A DNA stretch of 64,000 bases from Nipponacmea schrenckii (GCA_030562195.1 CM060203.1:10058208-10122207); one strand, 5' to 3'. Positions 43,501-56,951 are shown, counted from the stretch's first letter. A program made the numbers and translations. The notes: generated by a model not told the origin, from the letters alone.

Positions 43501-46500
43501 TCAATATAATTGTTTTTTATTACCCAAGGTTGTTTTCAGTTCTTGACAAAATCAGTCGATATAATTGCTTTTTACTAATAACTCAATCAATTTGACCCCA
43601 AGTGTTATTCTTATTGAAATTATGCCCTTTGGGTCCCTGTGTAGGATCCGTATAATCCAAGTAACATTTCTCTCGAGGTATCAATCCATTATCTATTATC
43701 CACACCGCAAATCAAACCAAAGATTGCATTTATATGCATCGTAACGATTGATTAAATTAAGCATGTCACATTTCAAAAACATCGAAGTTTAAACGTTCAC
43801 TAGTGGTAACGGGATACTCTATAAAAGGCATTTGAAGTATTAAAAGGATAGTCCATTGCTATTGTGTTTAATGCAATGTATATATTCAATACATTCAGTA
43901 TTGATCCAGAAAGGGCCGAATTATTACGATTAATTGACTTCTTTTTGACTGAAGCGTGAAAATTGATAAATGTACGATAGAGATTTTTAACTGATTTAAC
44001 CGAATTTTAATGCTTAATAGGTTTCCTAATAGCTTGTTTTTTCTTTCGAAAATCAAACTTAATATTATTAGCTCAAAACTGTTCTGTTTAATTGCTAACA
44101 TAACTTGCATACATATAAAATTTTATATTTTGAAGGGTTAGCAAAAGGGTATGGTTGTTTGAGAGGAATATACATGTAAAGTCATTGTATTTCCGAAATT
44201 ATGCCAGCTTTTGATTAGCAAATTTGACCTTCTAAAAACCTATATTAAGCGATCTATTCTAACATTAGGTTTCAATATTCTCACTTTTTGAATTTATTTA
44301 AACATTTATCTGCGTTTTTCTAGTAATTCTAGCAAAATTCTACTTTGTAATGAATGAATCCTGTTAAAGCAATACTGATGTTTCGCTTATATATGTGAAT
44401 AAAAACATTACAAGGAGGACAGTCAAGGAATACTGTCTTATTCTGGCCATTTCTAGTTGGGTATAATACTGGTGGCAATATTAGGTTGTAATATTTTGAG
44501 TAATATTACAAAAGTACATACAGGCTTTTTATTGTTTGGTTAATTAATGTTGGCCGGGACCCGATATTGAGGGTTTGGTGGAATAGCTTAAACCATTTGG
44601 GTCATAGGAATGCAAACGGTTTCCTATTAAGTACTAGATGTACTATAACATTTCAATGATACCAAAAGCAAATATTGACATTATTTAGTAGGATTGTTAA
44701 AGGTCTTGTGGTATAATTGTGCCAAAGCTATTAGCCTTAATTTGATTTTGGAAGAATAGATAAATATGCGTGTTTATGAATTTCTTATAATAAAAATGAA
44801 TCGCCCAATTTTAAGTTTTGGGTTCAACTAGTACAGAACGGATTCTAGGGTCCTTGAAATTGGTTGTAATTTCTCCAATATATGGTTAAATGAGCGGTGT
44901 TCGTGTTTGAATTATGTCAAGACCAATAGCACATAACCTGTATTCGAAGTGATAAAATTGCATTGCATTGCTATTTTTCAAAAACTTAAGACATTGCTTG
45001 CTTCAACATGATTGTACACAAATCTTTTACCACCCCTTCGAATCTTTAACTAAGAATTCCGATTTTCAATGGTATTTTTCAATGGTTATTATTAACCCAA
45101 TAGATTGTTTATGTTTTGATGCTAAAAAGTACAGTTTGCGTCAATGAAATAATATTTAGAGCCCCGCTCTTTAATTATTTCTTTTCGCCTAATATCTTAT
45201 ATGTAGTATAATATTGACTGGTTATGAAAAAAAAATATGATAGCATACGCCCATGAACCCTCAAAATAAACACCATATTTTATAGCCATACTCACATAAC
45301 AAAACAAATCATTATTGTAAAATATCTCATATTATTTAACCCATTCTACCCACCCTGGTTGTTATTGGGTATAAAGGAGAATTTATACATCAACAAATAA
45401 GGGTTAAACAAATCAAATGAATATGTATAAGTAACGCGACTTGGACTCTAAGGAATAAAGATATTAATCAAATAAATAAAAGAGTGATTTAGAAGGAAAA
45501 AGGACATGGATTAATATAGCTTTTATGATATTGTCTAATATAACATAATACGCATGTTGATATATTCCTTACAAATTTCACTTCATTGACAAAAATATCA
45601 CCTAATGGCCAGGGCCGTACTTATTGTTCGGTGGACTTTTGCTATACTTGAGATACTATATATCTAACGATATACCTTTCGAATGTTAATCGACACTTAA
45701 AATTTTACTGTAAATCTTGAAATTAAGAAAATATTAAACAGGTTTTAAATGTTTCAAATTGGCTTTATGGTGAGATCTTACTTTGATCAAAAAAATTTCT
45801 TGCAAGGATTAATTGCGGCCCAGAGCATGATGCCCAAGTCATTGAAGCAACTATTCACACAATTCGTGGTTCGCTCTTTTTAGTTGTTTAAATGCCCCTT
45901 TTCATGGTTTGAGTATTCTCTCACGCCTTTTGTGGACTTTTCTTGTCAGCACGAATTATAGTTCCAAAAGCAGAAAAATTCATAAGTACATATTTTATTC
46001 TTGATATGGCACTTGAATGAAAACAGAACTGATACAAAAATATTCATGTTTTATATGATCGATCAAAGCTATAACCATTATTTAATTGTATAGCGCAATC
46101 CCACGGTTTGAAATAAAAACTATTCAAAATAAACGTTTCAACTTTGTTAGTTAAAATTGGGTGGAGTCCTTTTTATTGAATAATAGGCACACCTATCTTT
46201 TGCCTTTCTATTCAATAGCCCAAGCCATTTTTTATGGTATTGAGTACAAGACTAACCGACGTCAATATAAGTTTCGTAAATAAACGAAATGTGAAGGGTC
46301 TATTATGCAAATTAAGAAGCTACGTCATTTATCACGCATGCGTATTAATAACTTCGTGTTCTAATTGAATGTAATTAGTAATATTTTACGGAGTGCCGTT
46401 ATTTCTCACTGACTTAGTGTCATTATAGAATGTCCGCTGACCGTAAACACTGTTCTTTAGTGCATACAATTTTATTTTTGTGTGGATAATTTTTTTGGAT

Positions 46501-46583
46501 ATGAAAATAAGGAAATTAAATAGTGTGTTACGTTTTCTAAATCTTAATTGGATTAATCTTATATATTTTTGATAGATTTTTCG
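40543..46583. other. intergenic DNA, no gene seen
   Basis: AT-rich sequence. Open frames, such as 43281-43595, have no recognisable domain. At 43473-43578 a unit of about 54 bp is imperfectly duplicated (CAGTTCTTGA(A/C)(G/A)AAATCAGTC(A/G)ATAT). Confidence 0.45.
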
Positions 46584-49500
46584 ATGAATTTACGGATATC
46601 ACTGCTAATAGCGGCTTACATCGTAAACGTTTTCGGTAAGTGGTATATGTTAAGATACTTTAACGATATTTAAACCTATTCACATGAAATAATAATCATA
46701 CAATTTAAATATATTATTATTATTGCGTATTTTTCTATTATTTATCAAGTAATTAATTATGAGTATTATCATAATTTTCAAATATAAAACTGACATATTT
46801 ATTGTAGCTTTAACTGTCGTTTTTTAAAATTTTACACATAATTCATTTGATGTTTATATTTTTATTTTTATTTTTTTTCAGCTGACCAATCTTATCGGAT
46901 CATTCGCGATGAAATCAATTCATTCAAGGATGACACTGACTTTATGTCAGAAGAGTTACTCATACCGGTTAAAACAAAGACTATTGCAAAACCGAAACCG
47001 GTTAAAGTAACTGCGCCCTTAAAACCCCATATAGACCAATCAAAACCAGGTAGGTAATACATACAATAATTCTACACACCAAATTTCCGTTTATATTACG
47101 AATAATGCTTCATTCGGATCCGTCATCTGGTATACGCCATTTGTCCAAAATTAGAATGGCTCTGTTAATGAGGAAACGATATCCACTACTTCCGTTTGTA
47201 GTGATTTTAACGGGTTTCGACACCTTTCCGCACGGAAATTTCACAAATGTAACGTTTTGCTTCCTTGTCTTTTTTCGCCATTATCTTTATATATTGTGTA
47301 TGCTCTGTTTTCTCTATTTCAGAATTTGTGCAATCTAGTAAAACTATAGACAATATTAACAAACATATACAATCGCCACCGTCTTTGGATGATGAATTTT
47401 CTTCTGAGGAACTATTGACTGTGAATTTTAAGCAAAATATTCCCAAAAAGTCAAGCCGAGTCAAATCCAAATCTGTCTCAAATCCTAAAGGTTTGTATAG
47501 CATTGAATTGTGTGAGATGCGGCATTTAAATTGAATCCGACAAACCTATATTTCTCGCGTAAAAACGGCAGAGGTTTTTTTCTGGTGACTACGCCCTTTT
47601 TGCTTTGCCAAAGCAGCTGTCGGCTAAGTCGTAATCATATACTTTTATTGGATAATTTGATCAAACCGGAAACGTCCAAAGCCCCTTTCACGTTAAGGCT
47701 ACTGAATACAATTTTCCATTCTTTCTGCAGCCAAACAAAGTGCCACAAAAACGACAGCTAATCAACCCTGCAAAGAAAAAGATGTGAAATGTTTGCTAGC
47801 CAAAGAAAACTTGTTATTAACTACCACTCCAAAATCTCTAGGTGCTGGTCACCTGGAGTCAGACACCGACAATCATCTTAATTCTGCCATTCATAAAAAA
47901 GTACAAGACAACAACATACATAGACACCTTCTTCAAGGTAAATTCGATTTATACTAACCATTTGAACAGGGTATGATCAATGTTTGTTGTTCGAGATTAA
48001 AATCATGCTACGATACGCCGAATATGGAAAGTGAAATACATTATAAAAATATTCAATCTGAAATTCTGAGCAAATCGCTATACATTTCGATTTCACTATT
48101 GGTTAAGTAAATTGGTAAGAGTTGTTATAGTATGGAATATTGAGAGTTGTAGAAACTTTCACAGAACTTTATGGTCGAACCATAAAGGTTCTTTCCCCCA
48201 ATCTTTCGTCCGTCCCCAGGTTCTATAGTCTGACGAATTGACAATGCTTTTAAACAATTGTTTAGACATAGTACCTAATTAATTGTTGCATTCTAACCTA
48301 CAAGAACCTTCAAAGCGAGATTTAATTATTCATGTAATTAGGTAGGGAGGAAAAAACACGGATTCTGTACCATGATATCCAGTCTAGTTCACTCTTACTA
48401 AAATAGTTTCGCTTTTGGTTTTCGCTTTTTTCTGCAACTTTGTACTAATATCTGAAGCAAGATACATAATAATGTAAATTTAATAGCTTTATTACCGCCT
48501 CTGAGGTTGTTTTCGATAAAAATATAATATATATATATATATAGGTAAAGATAAAGTACTTTACTTTACTCACGGTAAAATATATAAGTAACAAGGGTTG
48601 TCATCAATTCTTGGTAAAATGAAACATTTAATCCATTATATACATGTATGTATTTGGGGTTCTATAGCACAGCAGTTGAGCGTCATTTGTTTGGATACGT
48701 TGAAAATGTCGGACGTGAGTTCTAATCCCGGAGTGTGAAAGATCGATGACCTTGAATAAGTCGTCTTCACTCACAATTCCAGTCCACCTAGCTGTTAGTG
48801 GGTATGGATAATCCGGGAAAGATCAATGCCAAATGGTTTGGCCAAGGACCAGCTGGTAGAAAGGATCCCTGTCACGGCGGACTTGTAATCCTAAGTTGTT
48901 AACCTTGTATAATATAGTTGTTTCTTTCTTTCTTTCTTTCTTTCTTTATATATGTAGATATTTATCTTTTACATGCTTGCGTGAATCCCCTATGTTTGAT
49001 TTTTTCCGCAACACATAAGCTTAACAAGTGACAAGTGATCAATGATGTATATTGTGTTCATTTACAAAGTGAAAATGACATATCAGTTAATTCTTGGTCA
49101 TTCGTAGGCCTATGTGTGAAAATAGCAAATTCATCATATTTATTGATGATCCCGTTTCTATAATTGAATGTTAAAAAGGTGACCCTTTTGCTTATATTGG
49201 CTTTATAGAACATAGCCTAATTTCTATGTTTATACTTAAGGTATTCAACAGAGATCTCACTTAAGGCTTCTGTTTGCACTGTTCGTATGTGGTTTCTGTA
49301 GTTTTAGAACGACTTTCTCAAAACGTTTTCAAGCCTAATTATTATTATTATTATTATTATCATCACAATTATTAATATTAACAGAGTCGGAAGAAGAAGA
49401 ATCGGATGATAATATCCTACGATCTATAAGTGATGAATCTATAAATAGATTCAGGCGCCAAGCTACACCATCTGACGACGGATCCGGAGCCGGTAAGTTA

Positions 49501-52500
49501 TTCTAGTTCTTATAATACTAATTACATGAAATGGTGCTTGTGTGAACGTTATACGTCATAGCTTCTGACTGTTGTTTAGATTGTCCCAAAAAAGTACAAC
49601 TATATGATGTATTTAAATAAACATGTGTAAGTTAGTCACATGACGAGTAGACTTATAAAAATGAACAAACCAAAAAGTGTTTTAATCTAATTTAATTTAA
49701 TCTACAATCAAGACAAAACACAATCTGGACATTGGACGTTTCGATCGTCTTTCCTGGTAATAGACCTATTCAAATCGGATGGGCAAATTTCAGCTAATCG
49801 TTCAAATATACTGAACATCATTGAAAACGCACCACCCCTAAAATTGTGGATTTCTAAGAGCAAAAATTAGCAATCTATGTAAATTTACATATTTGTGTAG
49901 ACCAATGTTTGATAAAGAACAGAAGCAAAAAACAATCAAGCAAAACAGTGTAGATTTAATGCAGCTGACAATGAAATAAAGATGGGGTCAAAATGGAAAG
50001 TCAGTAGCGTGTATGACCGCCGTTAGCAGCAACACAAGCTGTGCAACGTCTCCTCATTGAACGGATAAGTCTCTGAATAAAGTCCTGAGGCACTGCATTC
50101 CACTCTTGCTGCAAGTCATTGTCGAGTTCCCCAAGGTTGTTGATCTGCGGACGAACTGCGAGGCGTTGGCCGATGTAATCCCACAAGTGTTCGATGGGTG
50201 ACAAATCTGGTGACAAAGCAGGCCAATGAAGTTGAGGAATGTTGTTGTTAGCCAGATACTGTATCGAAACACGTGCAGTGTGGGCTCGTGCATTGTCTTG
50301 TTGAAATGTGTGCAGATCTTGATGCTGGTGAAAGAAGGGAACGACGTTGTTCTGAAGAATGTTGTCACGGTAGTAAACGGCATTCACTCTGCCACGACAA
50401 ACAATCAGAGCGGTTCTGTGGTGATAACTTATCCCTCTCCACACCATAATGCTGCCTCCACCCCACCGATCGGTTTGCACAACACAATCCTGATGATAAC
50501 GTTCATACCCGTAGACGTCCGTCAGCATTTCGCAAGTGAAAACGCGACTCGTCGGAGAACACCACACCATGCCAACGTCGTAACAAACACACACGATGCT
50601 GTTCAGCCCATTGTCGGCGTTCATGGTGATGCCTGTCAGTCAGGATGGGTCCAACGTAAGGGCGTCGACAACGTAACCCTGCCGCACGGAGACGGCGTCG
50701 GACGGTGGAAGCGCTGATCAAACCACGTCGACCCTGGACATTGCTGGCGGTTCTGGCAGCGGGCAAGGTTCGATCCCGAATATGGCGCCGTACAATGTCT
50801 CGATCTTGACGAGGGGTGGTAACACGTGCCTGACCTGGGCGTTGCCGGTCCCTGCTGGTTCCTGTTTGTTGGTATCTGTTAGCAAGCCTCAGAATGGTCG
50901 AATGATGACACCGAAATCGTCGTGCAATGTTTCTGCTTGAAGCACCGACCTGCAACATACCCAAGGCCCGTTCTCGTTCCTCTGGTGACAATCTTGGCAT
51001 GGCGAAAAAACTTTACTTACGAAAGTACTGCGAAAATGTGAACGGTTTTGTGCCGAAGGTCATTTATACCTCTGAACAGCACTCTTTCTGCATGCAATTT
51101 GTGTCCTTCGTGTATGATGTGCATGGATTTTGTTGTTTTCATGTGATGTGTTCGATGATGTGTTCGAACGATCCGTTTTTTACCGTAGAGCGTTATTTAC
51201 GATCTACTGTGTTATTATCACAATTCCCACCATTAATTTTCCATTTCCAAAAGATTCTATTGCCTTATTTCAAAATTTACATGTGGTGCGTTTTCAATGA
51301 TGTTCAGTATATATATCAATATGTAAGGGTAATTACATGAAGCTATATTTTTTTTCAGTTGCAAAAGAGAAAAGTATGACTATATTTTTTTATAATACTG
51401 TGGTTAATTTAATTTTTCACACATTTATTTTAGGGTTTTTCGAAGAGAGTACAAATACAAACGGTAAGATAACTCAAGATATCATTAACGATTGCAACAA
51501 AGTATATACAGTATATAAAAGAGTGGTATTGATATGCCTTCCTAGTTTCTTAGTATAAAGAAGGACTTGATTACCTAGATCTAAAATTTATAACATACCT
51601 GGTTGCCGTTCTAACTTTACGAGTTCTTCAATAAAATATAATGGTTTAAAAGCTACAATAAGAAATAATTTACCCTATTTGAATGGTACATCAATTGTAT
51701 ACTGTAGAAATATTAAAGCAGAATTTTTAAACATGTTGTTACTTGACACTAAATGTTTCCAACAATTATGTATCACTGATACTAATTGAATATGAAACTT
51801 GGTCGTGCTTCATTAGAAGTGAACACTTCGGAATTTCATTTGGCACTATTTTGTTATATATGGCTATTCAAAACATTTTCTATTGCAGATAATCCCGAAT
51901 TTTCAATCAGCATGTCTATCACACTGGAGGAGCCTGATGCTAATGGTTCCCTGACTGATGAAGAAAAAGCTAAATTGCGTGATGATTTCGAAGCAGAGGT
52001 AAACAGTTAATTCATATGGGACAAATTAATTGCAAAAAAACTTGTGTATAGGATTATTCAGGATTGCCCTGTGTTCTCCAGCCATGACAGAGATTTTGAC
52101 AATCGAAATTGAATCAGCGCCAACGTAACCATCACTTGTTAAAAATATGACCCTTCAAATGTTTCATGACTGCATGTATTTACATAATTTCAGTTGAAGA
52201 ATCGATTCAATTTTATGCCCGGATTTAAATCTATCGAAATCACTACAGATGATATCACCTTGGACAGGTAAGAATAAGGTCTCTCTTAATTTCTACATTC
52301 AGTCAACGCTTGGACTGGCTGACAATTTTAAGCACTATGACACATGGGACCGCGTCCTTGTGTATTGGATTAATACTGAACCATGTAAAATAAATAGTTT
52401 ATTATAACAACATACTTTTTTTCTTAATTTAAGTAATAAACGTCCACAAGCTAACTTTAAAATTATTTTGGATGGTAATAAAATTGGTGCTTTGGGATCT

Positions 52501-54051
52501 AGCCCAGAAGAGAGACTAGAAAATATTACTAACACTTTAAGACAAGCTGCAGAAGTTTTCAACAGCACTGATATGATTTCTGGCAGTAACACATTACCAA
52601 TAGATATCCAGTTGGACGACTTCATCAAAAAACGTATGTTCTTTCAAAATTATCAATTTCTTTTTTTTTCATGAAAATTTAACAAATTTTGTTTCGAATA
52701 CATTTACCACCGATTCTGTGATTTTCAGAGAAATTCATAATTATACCTGTTCTAAATGTTACAGTTGATATTCTCTTATCCGATGTTTGTGAAAGTGATA
52801 AACCCTGTGATGATGGTTATTTATGTTCTCCCGGTAAGACCACCACTGGCGAATATACTGGAACTTGTGTCCATGCCTGTTACTTCACCAAATTAAACGA
52901 ACTATGCCAGAATGGAGCTATTTGTACGCTTGATGGAGACAGTCAACCTTATTGCCAGTATGTGTTGTTAATATTCATTTTGAAAAAAAAATTCTCTTCC
53001 CAAATCACTAACGAGTATTTCAATCTTTAAATAATTTGTCGAATCGAATAAAGTCTGCGTAAGTGAAAAACGTTTACTTCAAATTTCTCAAATGGATTCG
53101 CCACAGAATTCTTGATAAATAAAACTTAAAAAAGAAGTTCCAACATATAAACGTATTCATTTGTGCAATAGGGTACAAACCAGTTAGACGTAGATCAGTA
53201 CTAACTGTATAGTTTAATTTTCAGATGCGGTACTCGACATAGCGGAGTATTTTGTGAAAATGAAGAACCAGTTGCCAGTGGTGAATTATCTTCAGCTGAG
53301 GTAGTAGGAATTTCTGTTGGAACACTGCTCGCTATAGCAGCGCTTGCCTCATGCATGTTCTTCATTGTCTTCTGCAGAAAGAGAAGTGACAAGTAAGTTT
53401 TATTTTATTCTCTTTGTCATAGTTAAGAGTCATGGAGTAATGGATTCATTTTTATTGCCCTCTGGCTTCACCGACACTACACTGTGCAGTTTTCCTGACG
53501 CTTAATTGATAAAACTGTGGATGATAGTATGTATACATGGTGTTTAGTATTCTTATGAATATTATTTCAATTAATTTTAGGGATATGGAATACAGTTATT
53601 ATGGTGATGATGATAATCTGATGCAAGGGTACTTAGATCAAAGTTCAAATCTTGGTATTTCCAATATGGTAAGTGTATCTGCTTTTCACTTCCGCTTTAT
53701 GCATACGTTTTGATACGGTTTTAATCACGGTTAGCATGCGAATGTAGATCCTAGTCAACTCAGATGTAAATCGGTGTGGAAGCCAAGGAAAGATTTATGC
53801 CAATGGGCTTTGGCATCGACCAGCTGGTAGAAAGGATCCTTTGCATCTTTGTAAAATGTAGTTGTTTCTTCTTTCCATACCATACAATGAAAATAACTTT
53901 ATTATGACAATTAGGAAAACAATTAATCCTTCACAGTATTAGACAATTCCAAAATTTGGTTTTCCTTTTCTTTCAGTATATCGACAGACCCAGAATTTCA
54001 ATACAGCCTCTCGATATTTATAACGATCCTGCTATGGGAACCCATGCTTAA
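46584..54051 (+). CDS. type I membrane protein with SEA-like and EGF-like regions (13 exons)
   Basis: Exons with matching phase: 46584-46635, 46882-47049, 47323-47490, 47731-47937, 49385-49492, 51434-51463, 51889-51998, 52194-52267, 52434-52633, 52765-52957, 53225-53392, 53581-53668, 53977-54051; 546 aa. Residues 1-18 form a signal peptide. Residues 19-240 are polar and acidic with a furin-type site RFRR at 220-223. About 245-372 looks like an SEA-type domain, though its usual autocleavage motif is not evident. About 382-447 is Cys-rich and ends as an EGF-like module. Residues 463-487 are a transmembrane helix followed by CRKR, and 59 residues form a cytoplasmic tail with several Tyr. SEA-EGF-TM order is known from membrane mucins and related surface proteins; a specific family is not recognised. 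Two long introns (47938-49384 and 49493-51433) carry transposons and could hide further small exons, for example a 15-base one at 51359-51373. Confidence 0.75.
48655..48947 (+). mobile_element. SINE, near full-length copy in an intron
   Basis: Head TGGGGTTCTATAGCACAGCA with a box A-like stretch, box B-like GTGAGTTCTAATCCCGG about 60 bp later, body with CCAGCTGGTAGAAAGGATCC and GGCGGACTTGTAATCCTAAG, and a (TTTC)n tail. It lies between exons 4 and 5 of the membrane protein gene. Shorter copies occur at 18372-18494 and 53788-53876. Confidence 0.8.
49811..51307 (-). mobile_element. Tc1-like DNA transposon, 1,497 bp, in an intron
   Basis: Terminal inverted repeats 49811-49835 and 51283-51307 are identical over 25 bp (CTGAACATCATTGAAAACGC...). 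TA flanks both ends (49809-49810 and 51308-51309). It carries one transposase gene on the minus strand, broken by a frameshift. The right end lies about 125 bp before exon 6 of the host gene. Confidence 0.9.
50001..51000 (-). pseudogene. Tc1-type transposase, DD34E, one frameshift
   Basis: The N-terminal part (51000 down to about 50510) has the paired helix-turn-helix DNA-binding region (RLSPEERERALGML...IARRFRCHHSTILRL, then a second HTH with STVRRRLRAAGL) and the first catalytic Asp in VFSDESRF. The frame is then lost after NADGRLRV, near 50512. The other frame continues with WGGGSIMVWRGI, the second Asp in QQDNARAH, and the Glu in SPIEHLWD, 34 residues apart, and ends at 50001 with GGHTRY. 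Apart from the frameshift the protein looks complete, about 330 residues, so the copy is fairly young. Confidence 0.9.
53788..53876 (+). mobile_element. SINE 3' fragment in an intron
   Basis: Shares AAAGAT(C/T)(A/T)ATGCCAA, GACCAGCTGGTAGAAAGGAT and AATGTAGTTGTTTCTTCTTTC with the long copy at 48655-48947. It lies between exons 12 and 13 of the membrane protein gene. Confidence 0.65.
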
Positions 54052-56738
54052 ATCTAACGTAAGTTTCACGTATTTTTTGTCACATGAAGAAATTAATTTA
54101 GTTTTTTCGAGGAACCAAAAATGGAATTCAAAATGTTCAAATACACACCTTTAAAATAACCATGCACCGATTTGTCTGAAGGATGGCCGCTCTGATTTTA
54201 TTTTTCTTATTGCAAGTCAAATTTAGTCTTAAAAATTCAATGCTTTGTTAATTGAAATGAACGTTTGATAGCCACAATTGATAGATGCTTAGTTGATATC
54301 CTCAATTTCATATTTTTCCAGGCTAAGATCTCAGCAGATAGATTCTACCAAAGACTTTTCGATTGTCCGATTGTCTTCCAGTTGTTCCGGTGTTCAATGT
54401 CTAATTCACTGTTCTGTGTGGTGTATTATAATTGCTACCACAATAAGGATCATATTCGGAATTCTTTCAACAAAGACTGTTAGTAATCATAGATTATCAA
54501 GTAGAAAACCAAAATTAAATCATCTGAAAGTTGATCAGCATCATAAGTTTGTCTACTCTCATAACGTTCCACACTGCTATAATTGTGGCTGTGGACATTT
54601 TATTATAGCTTAAAGCTATCAGTTTGATGAATTCTGTTTCATTCCAAGATCCTGCGACATTTTAGAACAGTGCTCTGGACAATGGATATAACTGGAACCT
54701 TTGTAATACTAGGTTGCCGTGTCTTTCTTGCTCAAAAACGGGTAACAAGTGCTCAATGATTGGTTAATATGTGTTACTATTTATATTTTTCGTGCCATAT
54801 AGAAGGTTTAAGGAGGGCAGCAAATTGTGAATAACTTTCAACTTTCGTTGTTAATTTTATTAAATAATTTTTTTTTTATCTTTTCACTACTAAACTTGTT
54901 TCGAATACTAACCAAAGTTCTTTCTAACATCTACATTAACATATTCAATATTCGTATTTTATGTCTCATTAAGATTAAGAATTCCATATTAAAATTGATG
55001 TCTTACAGAAAATAGATAGTGATTGGTTTTTAAATGGAATTTCATAAAGCGTTTTATTTTTTTCATTAAATTTTCAAGATTTTGTACTAAACTTATATTC
55101 GTTATGGTTCTAAAACTATGTTTAAATAATCATTATTTCATTTATATTCTGAGGGATGTATTTGGTGCATTGTGGGATAACATGCTTAATACTTATTTAT
55201 ACACACGTTGCACTTTGGTTCCAAATGATAGATTTACCAATATTTTCGAATCCTCACATCCTCACCTACACAGAATGTAAATTGCGAACGAGATTGTGTG
55301 TGTTGAGAAGTTCGTCCAATCAAGATCAACATCCGCAAATAACAACCGAATTTCATTGGATGAGATTCTCAAATGCGCTCTGATTGAGTTCGCATCCAAA
55401 CAAACTACTGTTTTGTTCATTTTGTACTTTCCTAACGCAGGCGTTCTAAAAGTACAATACAAATCTCCCATAAACCTGTTTGTATCAAGTTATATTGTAT
55501 TTTTCGTACATAAAAAATTAACTCTCGTTGTCATGCTCTTTAAACCTACTCCACATCAAACTTGGGGGTGGGGGATTGTCAAACTCAATCCTGCATTTTC
55601 GCGAAAAATTGCCTAGCAGATCTAATCATTAAAGCATTTCCTACATGTAAAATTGATTAAACCTACGTTGGCGTATGTTATTTCCAATTTTGAAAGATGG
55701 GATGTGTATTGACGTATTGAAAGTTAATTGTCATGATAAATGTGATGTGATGTTAGAGGTTCCAGTAACTCGTATAATGACCTCAGAATGCTCCCAGTTT
55801 TTACATTCGAATCAAAACCTCGTGGATGGCTTAACAATTCTGAAATGGCAGTCCTTTATCTGTATCATTGTGCGTAGAAAAATGAACAACAATGAGACAA
55901 CGTCGCTGACAGCAAACTAAGCGTCTATGGTGAGCGATAGGGTTGGGGGTAGGATTTGACAAAGCTTTTGGAGTAGTGAATTATGGAAATGCGTCATCAT
56001 TGACACAGTTAGTCTGAAATCTCTTTATTTAAACCGAATGACGGTTTTTGCTGGCCGGACTTTGCCTGAACTCCCTTTCAATGGTAATTATAACATGATA
56101 AAAAAAGAGTCCTATGTCATTATCGTATTTAAAGGGTTCAGGGGACACAAAATACTTCTCAGTTGCGGCATGGCCCTGTCTAGCTAAAGGCATTTTCAAA
56201 AACAAAGACAAATTAAATAGGAACCAGAATTTACGTTCCAATATTGGATATAGTTCGAAACTACAGTTTTCTTGCTTGATACATTGGAGAAGAACAATAG
56301 AAATGCAGGCATTTGAGACCGGTAGGATCAAATCCACCTTAGGCTCTATCACAGTCATACTAATTTGTAGATTCACTCTCGCCTAAAGTCGTATTCGAAA
56401 GCCTGGTGGTAAAATATATAGATAAACTAATATAACTGTTTTTATATTTAATCAAATTTGAAACTACCTGTTGATCTGAAACAAAAATACAAAACATAGG
56501 AGCATAATATATTGGAGATAATTTACTCGTAGACACAATTCACTGTCACTCGTTCTGGGTTAGTTTAAGTTAGCAAATGGCGTAAAACATCAAAGACCTG
56601 GACAAGAAATTACATGACAGATCCAAAACAATTAGGAATCGCGATTTGGGAAAAACTATTATTTCTTCGTGTTATGAACACACCATACCAGATAATCGAA
56701 TATCAAAATATGTAACTAACCGGTTTTATCCGTTTATT
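54052..56738 (+). other. 3' UTR of the membrane protein gene and intergenic DNA
   Basis: Seven bases after the stop codon a good donor (AAC|GTAAGT at 54058) occurs, and a possible acceptor (TTTTTCCAG) ends at 54321, so the 3' UTR probably contains an intron. Open frames beyond this, at 54827, 55296 and 55675 for example, have no recognisable domain. Confidence 0.4.
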
Positions 56739-56951
56739 TCAATCAGTTTGACGTTTCTTATCATTTACAAATAGATCTTCATCAATGTAGGCGTGTACAT
56801 CTCTCTTTCCAATGGGATCTTGATCCACTAATCCCCCACCAGTCCGTATAAAGCGAACGATGCTATCAGCTGCGCGTCTTCCTCCTCTCCACCAGCTATG
56901 TGCCTGGGGAACCAAGATGGCAACAATTGTTAACAAGATTAGCAACTTCAT
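56739..56951 (-). CDS. small secreted peptide precursor with amidation site (70 aa)
   Basis: Residues 1-19 are a clear signal peptide (MKLLILLTIVAILVPQAHS). The predicted product 20-47 starts WWRGGRRAADSIVRFIR, is Cys-free, cationic and probably amphipathic in the middle, and is followed by GKR (48-50), the classic signal for dibasic cleavage and C-terminal amidation. Residues 51-64 are acidic, and KKR (65-67) forms a second basic site. A splice acceptor (ATATTTCAG) lies one base before the ATG, implying a spliced 5' UTR, and an AATAAA follows the stop codon with no gap (56733-56738). This is the layout of a neuropeptide or a host-defence peptide with an acidic pro-part. I do not recognise a named family. 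The case for a real gene is good; the activity is open. Confidence 0.65.
   Translation of the reverse strand: MKLLILLTIVAILVPQAHSWWRGGRRAADSIVRFIRTGGGLVDQDPIGKRDVHAYIDEDLFVNDKKRQTD

Noticed and set aside
43281..43595. 104-residue open frame
   Set aside because: It spans a local 54-bp duplication and has no recognisable domain or gene signals.
51359..51373. 15-base extra exon of the membrane protein gene
   Set aside because: It has an acceptor (TTTTTTCAG) and a donor (GTATGA) in the right phase, but such a short exon cannot be supported from sequence alone, so it was only mentioned.
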